This document shows, piece after piece, positions 1-8,423 of a stretch of 64,000 nucleotides of DNA (position 1 is its first letter; every line of letters begins with the position of its first letter). The stretch is from UBA7239 sp964509075 (GTDB taxonomy: Bacteria; Pseudomonadota; Gammaproteobacteria; Pseudomonadales; UBA7239), in the NCBI GenBank assembly GCA_964509075.1, contig CAZDWC010000001.1:372001-436000 (forward strand), given 5' to 3'. The position numbers and the translations under genes are program-made. Under the pieces are notes generated by a model. The model was given only the letters and a program-made list of their open reading frames with translations, did not search any database and was not told the DNA's origin.

Positions 1-655
1 CGAGACGCTGTTGCGGAACAGGCTGGCGTTTGCCGCCGGCATGGCTGCCGGGCTCAACCAGATACAGGCTCACCAGCACGGCAATCACCAGCGCGATGCC
101 CACCGCAATGTAGAGTGGCAGCAGCAAGTGCAGACTGGCGAACGCCACCAGCGACGGCCCGGCAATGGCGCCGATGCCATGTGCGGCGCCGGTCTGGCTC
201 AGGCCCACTGCGCGCTCTTCCGGTTTGGTGATGTCGATGACATAGGCGGTGATGGCCGGCAGCATGGCGGCAATCAGGAAGGCTTGCAGCATGCGGCTGG
301 CAAAAATACCGATGTAGAGCTGATCCGGGTTGATGGTGTTGGCGAGGCCCAGCATGAAAAACAGCACCAGCAACAGCGCGGATACACAGTAGCCGCCGAC
401 ACCGATCAGAATGGATTTGCGACGCCCCCAGATATCGCTCTTGCGCCCCCACCACGGGCTGACCAGAAAAACCATCAGGGCGGCGCAGCTGCCGATCAGG
501 GTGATTTGTCTGGGCGTGAGGTGGAGTTCCAAGCCAATCAGCGGTAACAGGCTGAACACCACATTGTTGACGATGCCGTACGAGGTCACCGTCAGCAGCA
601 GCACGAAATAGGATCGGGGGTTGGGGCAGCGCCCGCTGGGAATGAAAATTCGCAA
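1..655 (-). CDS. MFS transporter, N-terminal part (cut by window edge)
   Basis: The minus-strand frame reads as the N-terminal half of a major facilitator superfamily permease. It has strongly hydrophobic helices and the loop 2-3 signature WWGRKSDIWGRRKS, which matches the conserved MFS G-x-x-x-D-x-x-G-R-R motif. Further hydrophobic segments follow, ending in a charged LVEPGSHAGGK stretch typical of the central loop. It should sit in the inner membrane and move a small solute by an ion-coupled mechanism; the substrate cannot be read. The start is uncertain: TTG at 655 is the first usable codon after an in-frame stop, and GTG at 604 is an alternative. The gene continues past the left edge. A terminator at 767-791 separates it from rubredoxin. 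Confidence 0.8.
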   Translation of the reverse strand, partial: MRIFIPSGRCPNPRSYFVLLLTVTSYGIVNNVVFSLLPLIGLELHLTPRQITLIGSCAALMVFLVSPWWGRKSDIWGRRKSILIGVGGYCVSALLLVLFFMLGLANTINPDQLYIGIFASRMLQAFLIAAMLPAITAYVIDITKPEERAVGLSQTGAAHGIGAIAGPSLVAFASLHLLLPLYIAVGIALVIAVLVSLYLVEPGSHAGGKRQPVPQQRL

Positions 656-766
656 GAGCAGTCAATCCGGCAAAGCTGAGAGCTTACGCAAAGAGCCGGC
701 TGTCAGGAATCGTGGTTTGCAGCAGTCAATGGTAGGCGTTTGCATTTTTCCATGGGGCAGAAACGG

Positions 767-791
767 AAAAAGCCGCACAGGGCGGCTTTTT
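767..791. terminator. Rho-independent terminator downstream of rubredoxin
   Basis: The stem AGCCGC / GCGGCT (771-776 / 782-787) is flanked by an A-run on the left and a T-run on the right, so it could work in both directions. It lies just after the rubredoxin stop on the minus strand. Confidence 0.75.
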
Positions 792-808
792 CAGGTGTTC
801 CTGCAATG

Positions 809-982
809 TCAGGCGGTTTGCACCATCTCGAAATCGTACTTGCTGACGCCGCATTCCGGGCACTCCCAGTCATCCGGCACGTCTTCCCACAGTGTTCCCG
901 GGGCAATACCTTCTTCCGGCAGGCCTTTTTCCTCGTCATAGACGAAGCCGCAAATTACACATTCAAACTTTTTATAGGCCAT
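809..982 (-). CDS. Rubredoxin
   Basis: The 57-residue protein is a complete rubredoxin, a small cytoplasmic one-electron carrier with a single iron held by four cysteines. The two knuckles are visible as CVICG (residues 8-12) and CPECG (residues 41-45). Between them are the family hallmarks Y-D-x-x-x-G and P-x-D-W-x-C-P-x-C. ATG at 982 is chosen because AGGAGG lies just upstream. A longer reading frame upstream has no rubredoxin homology and is not translated sense. In related bacteria rubredoxins serve alkane hydroxylases or oxidative-stress reductases; no such partner is adjacent. A 14-base direct repeat sits just upstream (998-1027). Confidence 0.95.
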   Translation of the reverse strand: MAYKKFECVICGFVYDEEKGLPEEGIAPGTLWEDVPDDWECPECGVSKYDFEMVQTA

Positions 983-997
983 GGAGCCTCCTCTGGT

Positions 998-1027
998 GTG
1001 TCGAAAGACGGAAGTGTCGAAAGACGG
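998..1027. repeat. Tandem 14-bp direct repeat upstream of rubredoxin
   Basis: The sequence GTGTCGAAAGACGG occurs at 998-1011 and again at 1014-1027 with a 2-base spacer (16-base period). It ends about 15 bases upstream of the rubredoxin start codon, inside the likely 5' leader. It could be a regulator site or a recent slippage duplication. Confidence 0.7.
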
Positions 1028-1106
1028 TTCATGTAATTGACGCGCATGGTGCAGAATGCCTTGATTGCACTCAATACGTATTCGTCCGTCAGGGCGCATT
1101 GTAGGG

Positions 1107-1127
1107 CAGGAAAAAGTTTTTTTCCTG
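1107..1127. repeat. AT-rich perfect inverted repeat between divergent genes
   Basis: CAGGAAAAA and TTTTTCCTG form 9-base arms around the loop GTT. It ends 5 bases before the -35 element of the plus-strand promoter at 1132. It lacks the GC-rich stem of a terminator, so it reads better as an operator for the rubredoxin/secreted-protein divergent region. Confidence 0.45.
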
Positions 1128-1131
1128 ATCT

Positions 1132-1159
1132 TTGTCAACGCCGGTTTCGCCATTACACT
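1132..1159 (+). promoter_or_regulatory. Probable sigma-70 promoter for the secreted protein at 1199
   Basis: TTGTCA at 1132-1137 and TACACT at 1154-1159 are separated by 16 bases and followed by a GC-rich discriminator. The start codon is 40 bases downstream. Confidence 0.5.
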
Positions 1160-1198
1160 GCGCTCCCTCAGCTATTTCTCCGAGATCGGAGCTCCGCC

Positions 1199-1621
1199 AT
1201 GAAATCGCGCTTCTACTTGCTTGCCCTGCTTGCGCTCTGTCTGCCGGTACATGCCGAGGGGCCTGAACACCGGGTTTTTTCACAGGTCAACGGCTTGTCC
1301 GTCAGTCATGACGTGGAGAGCAACCCCCTGCGCTCGGTATTGTATGCCACCAACCATGAAGACTTTCCGGTGCTGTGCGATGCCGAAATGAAAACGGACA
1401 AGCAGGAAAAACAGAAAGTGCAGCAGGCGGTGATTGATGCACACAAGACCAAGGGTTATGCCTTCAAGCATCGTCAGTCGGTGCAGAAAATCCAGCTTTA
1501 CCTGATCTGCGTGCGCGCAGAGGGCGATGTGGCGAAAGCCGCCACATTGCCAGACACACCTGTTACTGCGCAGGAGCCTTCCCGGCCGACAGTAAAGGTT
1601 GAGGAGCTGGGTACTCCCTGA
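1199..1621 (+). CDS. Small secreted protein of unknown function
   Basis: A 140-residue protein with a clear signal peptide: MKSR followed by a leucine-rich core and VHA, with likely cleavage near residue 18-19. The mature part has two cysteines (PVLCDAEMK and LYLICVRAEG) about 50 residues apart, which could form a disulfide in the periplasm. The C-terminal 30 residues are rich in Pro and Thr. ATG at 1199 is chosen because it begins the signal peptide; the longer upstream frame has no signal features. It lies 30 bases ahead of mtnA and may be co-transcribed with it. No family is recognised. Confidence 0.75.
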   Translation: MKSRFYLLALLALCLPVHAEGPEHRVFSQVNGLSVSHDVESNPLRSVLYATNHEDFPVLCDAEMKTDKQEKQKVQQAVIDAHKTKGYAFKHRQSVQKIQLYLICVRAEGDVAKAATLPDTPVTAQEPSRPTVKVEELGTP

Positions 1622-1651
1622 TTTTTTCTTTAATCATTACGGCGATATTGC

Positions 1652-2737
1652 ATGCAAATCCAGGGCACTTCCTATCGCAGCATCTGGCATGACACTGCCA
1701 CGGATGCTGCCTGCATTTTTGATCAGACGCGTCTGCCGCATGAATTCAGGATTCTCCAACTGAACAGTCTCGGAGATGCCTGTCACGCCATCAGCAGCAT
1801 GCAGGTGCGCGGCGCGCCGCTCATCGGTGCCTGTGCAGCCTATGGTTTGTATTTCGCGTTGCGCGATGATGCATCTGTTGCGCACGAAACACATGCGGCA
1901 GAGCAGTTGATTGCCACACGTCCGACTGCCATCAACCTGCGCTGGGCCGTGGAGCGTGTGCGCGCCGCCATACGGGAGGTACCGCTGGCGGAAAAAGCTG
2001 CACGTGCTTTGCGCGAAGCGCACGCCATTTGCGATGACGATGTTGAAACCTGTTCGCGTATTGGTGATGGTGGGTTGGCACTGATCAAGGCAATCAGCGA
2101 GAAAAAAGGCGGCGCAGTCGTCAATGTGCTCACACACTGCAACGCCGGCTGGATTGCCACTGTTGATTGGGGCACTGCATTGGCGCCGATCTACAAGGCG
2201 CACCTGGCTGGTATTGCCGTGCATGTTTGGGTAGACGAAACGCGTCCGCGCATACAGGGTGCGTTGACGGCGTGGGAATTGCAGCAGGCTGGTGTGCCGC
2301 ATACGTTCATTGCCGACAATACCGGCGGACACTTGATGCAGCACGGGTTGGTGGATCTGTGCATTGTCGGTACCGATCGCACCACCACGCAGGGCGATGT
2401 CTGCAACAAGATCGGCACCTACCTGAAGGCCTTGGCAGCAAAAGATAACGGCGTGCCGTTTTATGTGGCTTTGCCTACGTCGACGATCGACTGGACGGTG
2501 CGTGACGGTGTGCAGGAAATCCCCATCGAAGAGCGCGACAGCTTTGAGCTGACGCATGCGCAGGGTCTAGATGAAAGCGGAGAGTTGCGCACAGTGCAGG
2601 TGGCGCCTTCACAGTCACGGGCAGCGAATTATGCGTTTGATGTGACGCCGGCGCGGCTGGTGACGGGATTGATTACCGAGTACGGGGTTTTTGCAGCCAG
2701 CAGTGATGGCTTGCAACAGATAAAAAATCAAATCTGA
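1652..2737 (+). CDS. mtnA: S-methyl-5-thioribose-1-phosphate isomerase
   Basis: The 361-residue protein matches the aldose-ketose isomerase of the methionine salvage pathway, which converts methylthioribose-1-phosphate to methylthioribulose-1-phosphate. Family motifs are in place: RGAPLIG (residues 53-59), the catalytic cysteine in THCNAG (C163), ETRPRIQGA (196-204), and the catalytic aspartate in VGTDR (D242) followed by GDVCNKIGTY. Length is normal. The other salvage genes (mtnB, mtnC, mtnD, mtnK/mtnP) are not in this window. The last 10 bases overlap the convergent iscX gene, with no terminator visible between them. Confidence 0.95.
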   Translation: MQIQGTSYRSIWHDTATDAACIFDQTRLPHEFRILQLNSLGDACHAISSMQVRGAPLIGACAAYGLYFALRDDASVAHETHAAEQLIATRPTAINLRWAVERVRAAIREVPLAEKAARALREAHAICDDDVETCSRIGDGGLALIKAISEKKGGAVVNVLTHCNAGWIATVDWGTALAPIYKAHLAGIAVHVWVDETRPRIQGALTAWELQQAGVPHTFIADNTGGHLMQHGLVDLCIVGTDRTTTQGDVCNKIGTYLKALAAKDNGVPFYVALPTSTIDWTVRDGVQEIPIEERDSFELTHAQGLDESGELRTVQVAPSQSRAANYAFDVTPARLVTGLITEYGVFAASSDGLQQIKNQI

Positions 2738-2925
2738 GCCTCGTCCATCCACGCGAGCTGAATGGCTTCCAGGATTTTCTCGCCGCAGCGCTCGGGGGCA
2801 TCGTCAAACCCGGGCAGTGCCATCACCCAGTTGCGCAAATCGACGAAGTTGACATAACGCGGATCGACATCGGGTTTGCTGTCGGCGAGTTCAATGGCGA
2901 TGTCCTGCACGTCGGTCCACTTCAT
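2728..2925 (-). CDS. iscX: Fe-S cluster assembly protein IscX
   Basis: A 65-residue acidic protein beginning MKWTDVQDIAIELADSKPD, the standard IscX (YfhJ) start, with PRYVNFVDLRNWVMALPGF in the middle. IscX binds IscS and iron and modulates Fe-S assembly. It is the last gene of the isc operon, 30 bases after the ferredoxin gene, in the same order as E. coli. Its 3' end overlaps the convergent mtnA gene by 10 bases. Confidence 0.95.
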   Translation of the reverse strand: MKWTDVQDIAIELADSKPDVDPRYVNFVDLRNWVMALPGFDDAPERCGEKILEAIQLAWMDEAQI

Positions 2926-2955
2926 AATGCATTCTCCTTGGTGGTCCTATTTGGC

Positions 2956-3294
2956 TCAATGGCGCTCGGAAGCGAGGTTGATGGTGTATTTCGGAATTTC
3001 AACCACCAGATCCTCGTCGGCGACGCGGGCCTGACAACTCAGGCGTGAATCCGGTTCCAGCCCCCAGGCCTTGTCGAGCATGTCGTCTTCCAGCTCGTCG
3101 GGTGGCTCCAGCGAATCTGCACCTTCACGCACAATGACATGACAGGTGGTGCAGGCGCAGGACAGTTCGCACGCGTGCTCGATTTCGATGCCGTTGCGCA
3201 GCGCCACTTCACAGATGTTCTCGCCGGCTTCAGCCTCGATCACGGCGCCTTGCGGGCAGTATTTTTCGTGTGGCAGGAAAACAATTTTCGGCAT
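2956..3294 (-). CDS. fdx: ISC-type [2Fe-2S] ferredoxin
   Basis: A 112-residue adrenodoxin-type ferredoxin beginning MPKIVFLPHE. The four cluster ligands are C42, C48, C51 and C87, the same positions as in E. coli Fdx. It supplies electrons to the IscS/IscU assembly reaction. ATG at 3294 is chosen by homology; it follows the hscA stop codon almost directly (1-base gap), so the two are translationally close. A longer frame that starts inside hscA is rejected. Confidence 0.96.
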   Translation of the reverse strand: MPKIVFLPHEKYCPQGAVIEAEAGENICEVALRNGIEIEHACELSCACTTCHVIVREGADSLEPPDELEDDMLDKAWGLEPDSRLSCQARVADEDLVVEIPKYTINLASERH

Positions 3295-3295
3295 T

Positions 3296-5170
3296 TCAGT
3301 GAGTCTCGTCTTTGTCGGCCATGGACAATTCATTGATGCTTTTGCCTGTGAGTGCTTTCTGCACAGCGGCATTCATGCGACGTGCGGCGAAGAATTCACT
3401 GTCGCGGCTGGCGCGTTCGATCAAGGCCGCGATGCTTGCACTGTCTTCCTGTGACTGCTGCTGTTCCAGTTCCTGCACCATTACGTACAGCGCGTGACTC
3501 TCGCCGGCATCCAGCAATGCCGCGTCGGCGTTCAGTGCTGCGCGCAGTGTTTCGGCCATGCGTTTGGCCTCCACGCGCTGCTCCTGCAGTTTACGCGCTT
3601 GCATGTCGTCCTTGGCGTGCGCGAACGAATCTTTCAGCATGCGCGTGATTTCGCCATCGCTCAAACCGTAGGACGGTTTCACGGTGATGCTGGATTCGAC
3701 GCCGCTGCTGTTCTCGCGGGCGAAGACATTGAGCAGGCCGTCGGCATCGACCTGGAAGGTTACGCGGATATGTGCGGCGCCTGCGACCATTGGCGGAATG
3801 CCGCGCAATTCAAAGCGTGCCAGTGAACGGCAATCACTCACCAACTCGCGTTCACCTTGCACGACATGAATGGCCATGGCGGTCTGGCCATCCTTGAATG
3901 TTGTGAATTCCTGTGCCTTCGCAACGGGAATGGTCGTGTTACGCGGGATAATTTTTTCCACCAGTCCGCCCATGGTTTCCAGACCCAGTGACAGTGGAAT
4001 CACATCCAGCAACAGCATTTCATTGTCGGGGCGATTGCCCACCAGCTGATCCGCTTGCAGGGCTGCGCCCAGCGCCACCACGCAATCCGGGTCAATGTCG
4101 GTCAAGGGCTGCTGTTTGAAAAAAGCGCCGACTTTTTCGCGCACGCGCGGGCAGCGTGTCGAGCCGCCGACCATGACCACGTGCCCGATGTCGTCAGTGG
4201 ACAGTTGCGCGTCGCGCAATGCTTTGCGGCAGCTGCGCAGGCTGCGCTCGATCAGCTCGTCAATCAGCTCGTCATATTGTGCGCGTGCGATAGTGCCCGA
4301 CCAGGCACCAAATTGCATGACGACGCTGTCTTGTGTCGACAATGTTTCTTTTGCTGCGCGGCAACGATCCAGCAGGTCACGACGCTCGCTGAAATCCAGC
4401 GCGGTCACGCCGGCCTGACGCATAACCCATGCTGCCAGTGCTGCGTCAAAATCATCGCCACCCAAGGCGGAATCGCCGCCGGTAGACAACACTTCAAACA
4501 CGCCGCGCGACAAACGCAGCACGGAAATATCAAAGGTGCCACCGCCAAGGTCATAGACGGCAATCACGCCTTCTTCGCTGTGATCCAGTCCGTAAGCCAC
4601 GGCGGCTGCAGTAGGTTCGTTCAACAGGCGCATGACCTTGAGGCCGGCGAGTGTCGCGGCGTCTTTGGTGGCCTGGCGCTGGCCGTCGTCAAAATAGGCG
4701 GGTACGGTGATAACGACGCCGTCGAGTTCGCCATCGAGTGCAGTGCGTGCACGTGCTGCCAGCGCCTTGAGGATTTCTGCAGACGCTTGCACCGGGCTCA
4801 CCGTGCCAGCCACTGTTTGCATGCTGACCATGCCCGCGGCTTCTACAAATCGGTAGGGCAGGCTGCCACCAAGACTCTGTACATCCTGCAAGCCGCGCCC
4901 CATGAAACGCTTCACGGATACGAGCGTGTTGAGTGGATCTTGCGCGGCTTGCGCGCGCGCCGCTATACCGACATCAATGCTGCCATCGGTACAGTAATGC
5001 ACGGCAGAAGGCAGTATTGCATTGCCATCGTTATCCGCCAGTACCACCGGTGTGCCACTGCGCACGGTAGCGACCAGCGAATGCGTGGTGCCAAGGTCGA
5101 TGCCCACCGCGCGTTTGCGCTGGTGTGGCGCAGGGCTCTGGCCGGGCTCGGAGATTTGTAGTAATGCCAT
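3296..5170 (-). CDS. hscA: Fe-S assembly Hsp70 chaperone HscA
   Basis: A 624-residue Hsp70-family protein. The N-terminal ATPase domain has the phosphate-1 motif GIDLGTTHS (residues 23-31), VYDLGGGTFDIS, and VGGSTRCPRVRE. The substrate-binding domain follows from about residue 390. It lacks the long acidic DnaK tail and sits between hscB and fdx, which identifies it as HscA, the chaperone that helps release clusters from IscU. Its client motif LPPVK is intact in the IscU encoded upstream. Length fits the family (about 616-620). Confidence 0.97.
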   Translation of the reverse strand: MALLQISEPGQSPAPHQRKRAVGIDLGTTHSLVATVRSGTPVVLADNDGNAILPSAVHYCTDGSIDVGIAARAQAAQDPLNTLVSVKRFMGRGLQDVQSLGGSLPYRFVEAAGMVSMQTVAGTVSPVQASAEILKALAARARTALDGELDGVVITVPAYFDDGQRQATKDAATLAGLKVMRLLNEPTAAAVAYGLDHSEEGVIAVYDLGGGTFDISVLRLSRGVFEVLSTGGDSALGGDDFDAALAAWVMRQAGVTALDFSERRDLLDRCRAAKETLSTQDSVVMQFGAWSGTIARAQYDELIDELIERSLRSCRKALRDAQLSTDDIGHVVMVGGSTRCPRVREKVGAFFKQQPLTDIDPDCVVALGAALQADQLVGNRPDNEMLLLDVIPLSLGLETMGGLVEKIIPRNTTIPVAKAQEFTTFKDGQTAMAIHVVQGERELVSDCRSLARFELRGIPPMVAGAAHIRVTFQVDADGLLNVFARENSSGVESSITVKPSYGLSDGEITRMLKDSFAHAKDDMQARKLQEQRVEAKRMAETLRAALNADAALLDAGESHALYVMVQELEQQQSQEDSASIAALIERASRDSEFFAARRMNAAVQKALTGKSINELSMADKDETH

Positions 5171-5234
5171 GGTTTATCTGTCGTTTCTGCTGTGATGTCG
5201 CGGTGCGAAAGGTTTTATGTTGATTTCTTGGGTG

Positions 5235-5846
5235 TCAATCGTCGAGCAAGCGTCCTTGGCGATCATCAATTTCCTGTGCCAGTTTTGTCGCGAATTGCAA
5301 TTTGTCTACCGCAAGTTGTGCGCTTGCCCAATCCTGTTGTTGCCAGGCAGTGCTGAATTGTTGCTGGTATTGCTGCTGGGTGTTGTGAACGTCGGCGAGC
5401 AGGTTGTCCAGTGCATCGAGATTGCCGGATGCTTCATCCAGTCGTTCACGCAATTCCATTTGTTGCATGAGAAAGGCAGGATCGCGCAGAGTCACGTCTT
5501 GCGCCCGTTGCTGGCCAGCCAGATCCAACAGATATTGCGCGCGTGCCAGCGGTAATTTCAGGGTGTGGTAAGCGGCATTCACCATGGCGGCTTGTTGCTG
5601 TGCCAGGCGCTGGGTGCGATCACACTCGCGGGTGAAGCGGTCGGGATGAACCATCTGCTGCAGGCTGCGGTATGTGGAAGCCAGTGTGGCGAGATCAATG
5701 TCCCATGCGGGAGACAGGCCAAAAACAGCAAAATAATCACTGGCCAGATCCAGCGACGGTTTCAGTGTGCAGATGTCGGCGTGCAGCGGCTCGGCTTCAG
5801 CCTTGTCGGTGGCGAGAATGTCCAGTCGTGAAACGGCGCCATTCAT
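5235..5846 (-). CDS. hscB: Fe-S assembly J-protein co-chaperone HscB
   Basis: A 203-residue J-domain co-chaperone that delivers IscU to HscA and stimulates its ATPase. The J domain begins near DYFAVFGLSP (about residue 37) and holds the HPD motif (H67-P68-D69). The C-terminal helical domain that contacts IscU follows. E. coli HscB has 171 residues; the roughly 30 extra residues are N-terminal and not part of the J domain, so a later start is possible, though no internal Met precedes the J domain. It lies 9 bases after iscA and 64 bases before hscA. Confidence 0.95.
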   Translation of the reverse strand: MNGAVSRLDILATDKAEAEPLHADICTLKPSLDLASDYFAVFGLSPAWDIDLATLASTYRSLQQMVHPDRFTRECDRTQRLAQQQAAMVNAAYHTLKLPLARAQYLLDLAGQQRAQDVTLRDPAFLMQQMELRERLDEASGNLDALDNLLADVHNTQQQYQQQFSTAWQQQDWASAQLAVDKLQFATKLAQEIDDRQGRLLDD

Positions 5847-5855
5847 GCGGGAATG

Positions 5856-6179
5856 TCACACGTGAAAGCTTTCGCCGCATCCACACTCGGCGCTGACGTT
5901 GGGGTTGTTGAACTGGAAACCTTCGTTCAGGCCTTCTTTGGCGTAATCCAGTTCGGTGCCATCGAGAAAGAGCAGGCTTTTGCTGTCGACAATCACGTTG
6001 ACATCGCCATTCTCGAAAACCTGGTCTCCCTCCTGCAGCTCGTCGACAAACTCCAGTACATAGGAGAGACCGGAGCAGCCAGTGGTCTTCACACCCAGAC
6101 GGATGCCAAGGCCCCTGCCGCGATTCTGCAGGTAGTGGCGCACATGGTTGCGTGCAGCTTCTGTCATGGTTACGGCCAT
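5856..6179 (-). CDS. iscA: A-type Fe-S carrier protein IscA
   Basis: A 107-residue HesB/IscA-family protein with the three invariant cysteines C35, C99 and C101 (CSGLSY and the C-terminal CGCGESF). It carries Fe-S clusters or iron to target apoproteins. It stands between iscU and hscB as in the canonical operon, 48 bases after iscU. Length and both motifs are normal. Confidence 0.97.
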   Translation of the reverse strand: MAVTMTEAARNHVRHYLQNRGRGLGIRLGVKTTGCSGLSYVLEFVDELQEGDQVFENGDVNVIVDSKSLLFLDGTELDYAKEGLNEGFQFNNPNVSAECGCGESFHV

Positions 6180-6227
6180 TGCTTCAATACCTCATGGCTT
6201 GAACAGTGTGCTGCCATTCTACCTGCA

Positions 6228-6611
6228 TCACTGCTGTTGTTTTTGCTTCAGGTCGTTGATGGCGGCCTTGATGGCATCTTCTGCCAGCACCGAGCAATGA
6301 ATCTTGACCGGGGGCAGCGCCAGTTCTTCGGCGATTTCCACGTTCTTGATCTGTGCAGCTTCGTCCAGGGTCTTGCCCTTGACCCACTCGGTGAGCAGGG
6401 AGCTGGAAGCAATGGCAGAGCCGCAACCGTAGGTCTTGAACTTGGCGTCTTCGATGATGCCTTGCTCGTTCACCTGGATCTGCAGGCGCATCACATCGCC
6501 GCAGGCCGGGGCGCCGACCATGCCGGTACCGACATTTTTTGATGCCGTATCCAGCACGCCGACATTGCGTGGGTTTTCGTAGTGGTCAATAACTTTTTCA
6601 CTGTATGCCAT
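6228..6611 (-). CDS. iscU: Fe-S cluster scaffold protein IscU
   Basis: A 127-residue IscU scaffold on which [2Fe-2S] clusters are built. The cluster ligands C37, C63 and C106 are present, as is the HscA recognition motif LPPVK (residues 99-103). The start MAYSEKVIDHYENPRNVG is the standard family N-terminus. It follows iscS by 21 bases. The glutamine-rich C-terminus (KQKQQQ) is a minor lineage feature. Confidence 0.98.
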   Translation of the reverse strand: MAYSEKVIDHYENPRNVGVLDTASKNVGTGMVGAPACGDVMRLQIQVNEQGIIEDAKFKTYGCGSAIASSSLLTEWVKGKTLDEAAQIKNVEIAEELALPPVKIHCSVLAEDAIKAAINDLKQKQQQ

Positions 6612-6632
6612 GACATTTCTCCCGGCGTGCGC

Positions 6633-7847
6633 TCAGTGCGCAGCCCATTGAACAGAATTCAGATCAATCCCTTCCTTGTACATGTCCCACAGAGGTGACA
6701 GCTCGCGCAGTTTTCCCACTGCGCGCCGCACTTGTGCTATCGCGTAATCAATTTCTTCCGTGGTGGTGTAGCGGCCAATACTGAAACGCAGTGAGCTGTG
6801 TGCCAGTTCATCGGAAAGTCCGAGTGCGCGTAGTACATAAGAGGGTTCCAGACTGGCCGATGTGCAGGCGGAGCCGGAGGAAATCGCCAGATCCTTCAGT
6901 GACATCATCAGGGATTCACCTTCCACAAAGGCAAAACTGATATTCAGGTTGCCGGCGACGCGCTGTTCCAGTGAGCCATTGACGAATACTTGCTCCATGT
7001 CTCTCACGCCGTCGAGCAGTCGATTGCGCAAGGCCAGGATCCGTGCAGTCTCTGTCGCCATTTCCTGTCCGGCGATATGGAAAGCCTCGCCCATGCCGAC
7101 AATCTGGTGTGTGGGCAGCGTGCCCGAGCGCATGCCGCGTTCGTGGCCACCACCGTGCGTCTGTGCTTCCAGGCGCACGCGTGGCTTGCGGCCGACAAAC
7201 AGGGCGCCGATGCCTTTCGGTCCGTAGATCTTGTGTGCAGAGAATGACATCAGGTCCACTGAAAGCTCTGCCAGGTTGATCGGCAGCTTGCCGGCACTCT
7301 GCGCGGCGTCTACATGAAACATGATGCCTTTGCTGCGACACAGGGCGCCGATGGCGGCTATATCATTAATGGTGCCGATCTCGTTGTTGACATGCATGAT
7401 AGACACCAGTGTCGTGTCTTCGCGCAGCGCGTCGGCAACCTGTTGCGGTTCGATCATGCCGGTAGGGGTAGGATCGAGATAGGTGACCTCGAAGCCCTCG
7501 CGCTCCAGCTGGCGGCAGGTGTCCAGCACCGCCTTGTGTTCGATTTTTGATGTGATGAGGTGCTTGCCTTTTCTGGCATTGAAGTGCGCAACCCCTTTGA
7601 TGGCAAGGTTGTTGGACTCGGTGGCGCCGGAGGTCCAGACGATTTCGCGCGGATCGGCACCAATCAGTTTGGCGACCTGGTTGCGCGCATTTTCCACAGC
7701 TTCTTCCGCCTTCCAGCCAAACAGGTGCGAGCGCGAAGCGGGATTGCCAAAGTTGCCGTCCAGTGTCAGGCAGGCCATCATTTTTTCGGCCACCCGCGGG
7801 TCGACAGGTGTGGTGGCAGAATAATCAAGATAGATAGGCAGTTTCAT
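6633..7847 (-). CDS. iscS: Cysteine desulfurase IscS
   Basis: A 404-residue class V aminotransferase-fold enzyme that takes sulfur from cysteine using pyridoxal phosphate. The PLP lysine is K206 in SAHKIYG and the persulfide-forming cysteine is C328 in SSGSACTSASLEPS, both at E. coli positions. ATG at 7847 gives the standard MKLPIYLDYSATTPVD start. A TTG nine bases upstream (7856) is possible but has no better ribosome site. It is the second gene of the isc operon, 31 bases after iscR. Confidence 0.97.
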   Translation of the reverse strand: MKLPIYLDYSATTPVDPRVAEKMMACLTLDGNFGNPASRSHLFGWKAEEAVENARNQVAKLIGADPREIVWTSGATESNNLAIKGVAHFNARKGKHLITSKIEHKAVLDTCRQLEREGFEVTYLDPTPTGMIEPQQVADALREDTTLVSIMHVNNEIGTINDIAAIGALCRSKGIMFHVDAAQSAGKLPINLAELSVDLMSFSAHKIYGPKGIGALFVGRKPRVRLEAQTHGGGHERGMRSGTLPTHQIVGMGEAFHIAGQEMATETARILALRNRLLDGVRDMEQVFVNGSLEQRVAGNLNISFAFVEGESLMMSLKDLAISSGSACTSASLEPSYVLRALGLSDELAHSSLRFSIGRYTTTEEIDYAIAQVRRAVGKLRELSPLWDMYKEGIDLNSVQWAAH

Positions 7848-7878
7848 TCGGTACAACTCAAGTGAATTTTGGCGCGGA

Positions 7879-8364
7879 TCAAATGGTGGCGCGGCTCTCG
7901 AGTACGGTCAGCGGCATGACCTCTTCGAGCTGGCGTTGCTGTCTGGCGGAAACTTCTTTCACACTCTGGCTGTTGACCAGGCTGGCCAGACTGATGGAGC
8001 TGAGGAAGTCATGGATCTTGTCGCTGAGCAAGCACCACAAGTCGTGAGTCAGGCATTTTTCCCCTTGCTGGCAGTCGCCTTCACCGCCACAGCTGGTGGC
8101 ATCAACAGATTCGTTGACCGCATCGACAATCTGCGCCACGGAAATCAGTGCGGCATCGCGGCTCAGGCGATAGCCACCGCCGGGGCCGCGCACACTACTG
8201 ACTAAGTCGTTGCTGCGCAAGCGTGCGAATAGCTGCTCCAGATAAGAAAGGGAAATGCCTTGGCGATGTGAGATCTCGGCCAGGCTGACAGGGCCTTTTT
8301 CGGCGCGCAGGGCCAGATCCAGCATGGCGGTAACCGCATAGCGGCCTTTGGTGGTCAGACGCAT
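7879..8364 (-). CDS. iscR: Fe-S cluster-responsive regulator IscR
   Basis: A 161-residue Rrf2-family regulator with an N-terminal winged helix (MRLTTKGRYAVTAMLDLAL) and the cluster ligands C92, C98, C104 and H107. In its [2Fe-2S] form IscR represses its own operon. ATG at 8364 is chosen by homology and has AGGA upstream; the extra 13 residues from an earlier codon are not family sequence. It heads the eight-gene isc operon. A promoter and a probable IscR site lie directly upstream (8395-8423), which fits autoregulation. Confidence 0.97.
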   Translation of the reverse strand: MRLTTKGRYAVTAMLDLALRAEKGPVSLAEISHRQGISLSYLEQLFARLRSNDLVSSVRGPGGGYRLSRDAALISVAQIVDAVNESVDATSCGGEGDCQQGEKCLTHDLWCLLSDKIHDFLSSISLASLVNSQSVKEVSARQQRQLEEVMPLTVLESRATI

Positions 8365-8394
8365 GGCTTTTGATCCTGTTCTGTGACTGAGCTC

Positions 8395-8423
8395 ATTATC
8401 CAATAACCTAGTAAAATCGTCAA
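8395..8423 (-). promoter_or_regulatory. isc operon promoter with overlapping probable IscR type 1 site
   Basis: Read on the minus strand, TTGACG (8418-8423) and GATAAT (8395-8400) are spaced by 17 bases. The spacer and -35 region resemble an IscR type 1 site: TTGAC, an AT-rich centre, then AGG and TTAT. Such a site would let the cluster-bound IscR block polymerase, as known for E. coli. Confidence 0.7.

Noticed and set aside
4055..5161. A 368-codon plus-strand ORF opposite hscA
   Set aside because: It is antisense to a fully conserved Hsp70 gene, is rich in His/Cys/Ala, and has no ribosome site. It is a codon-bias shadow.
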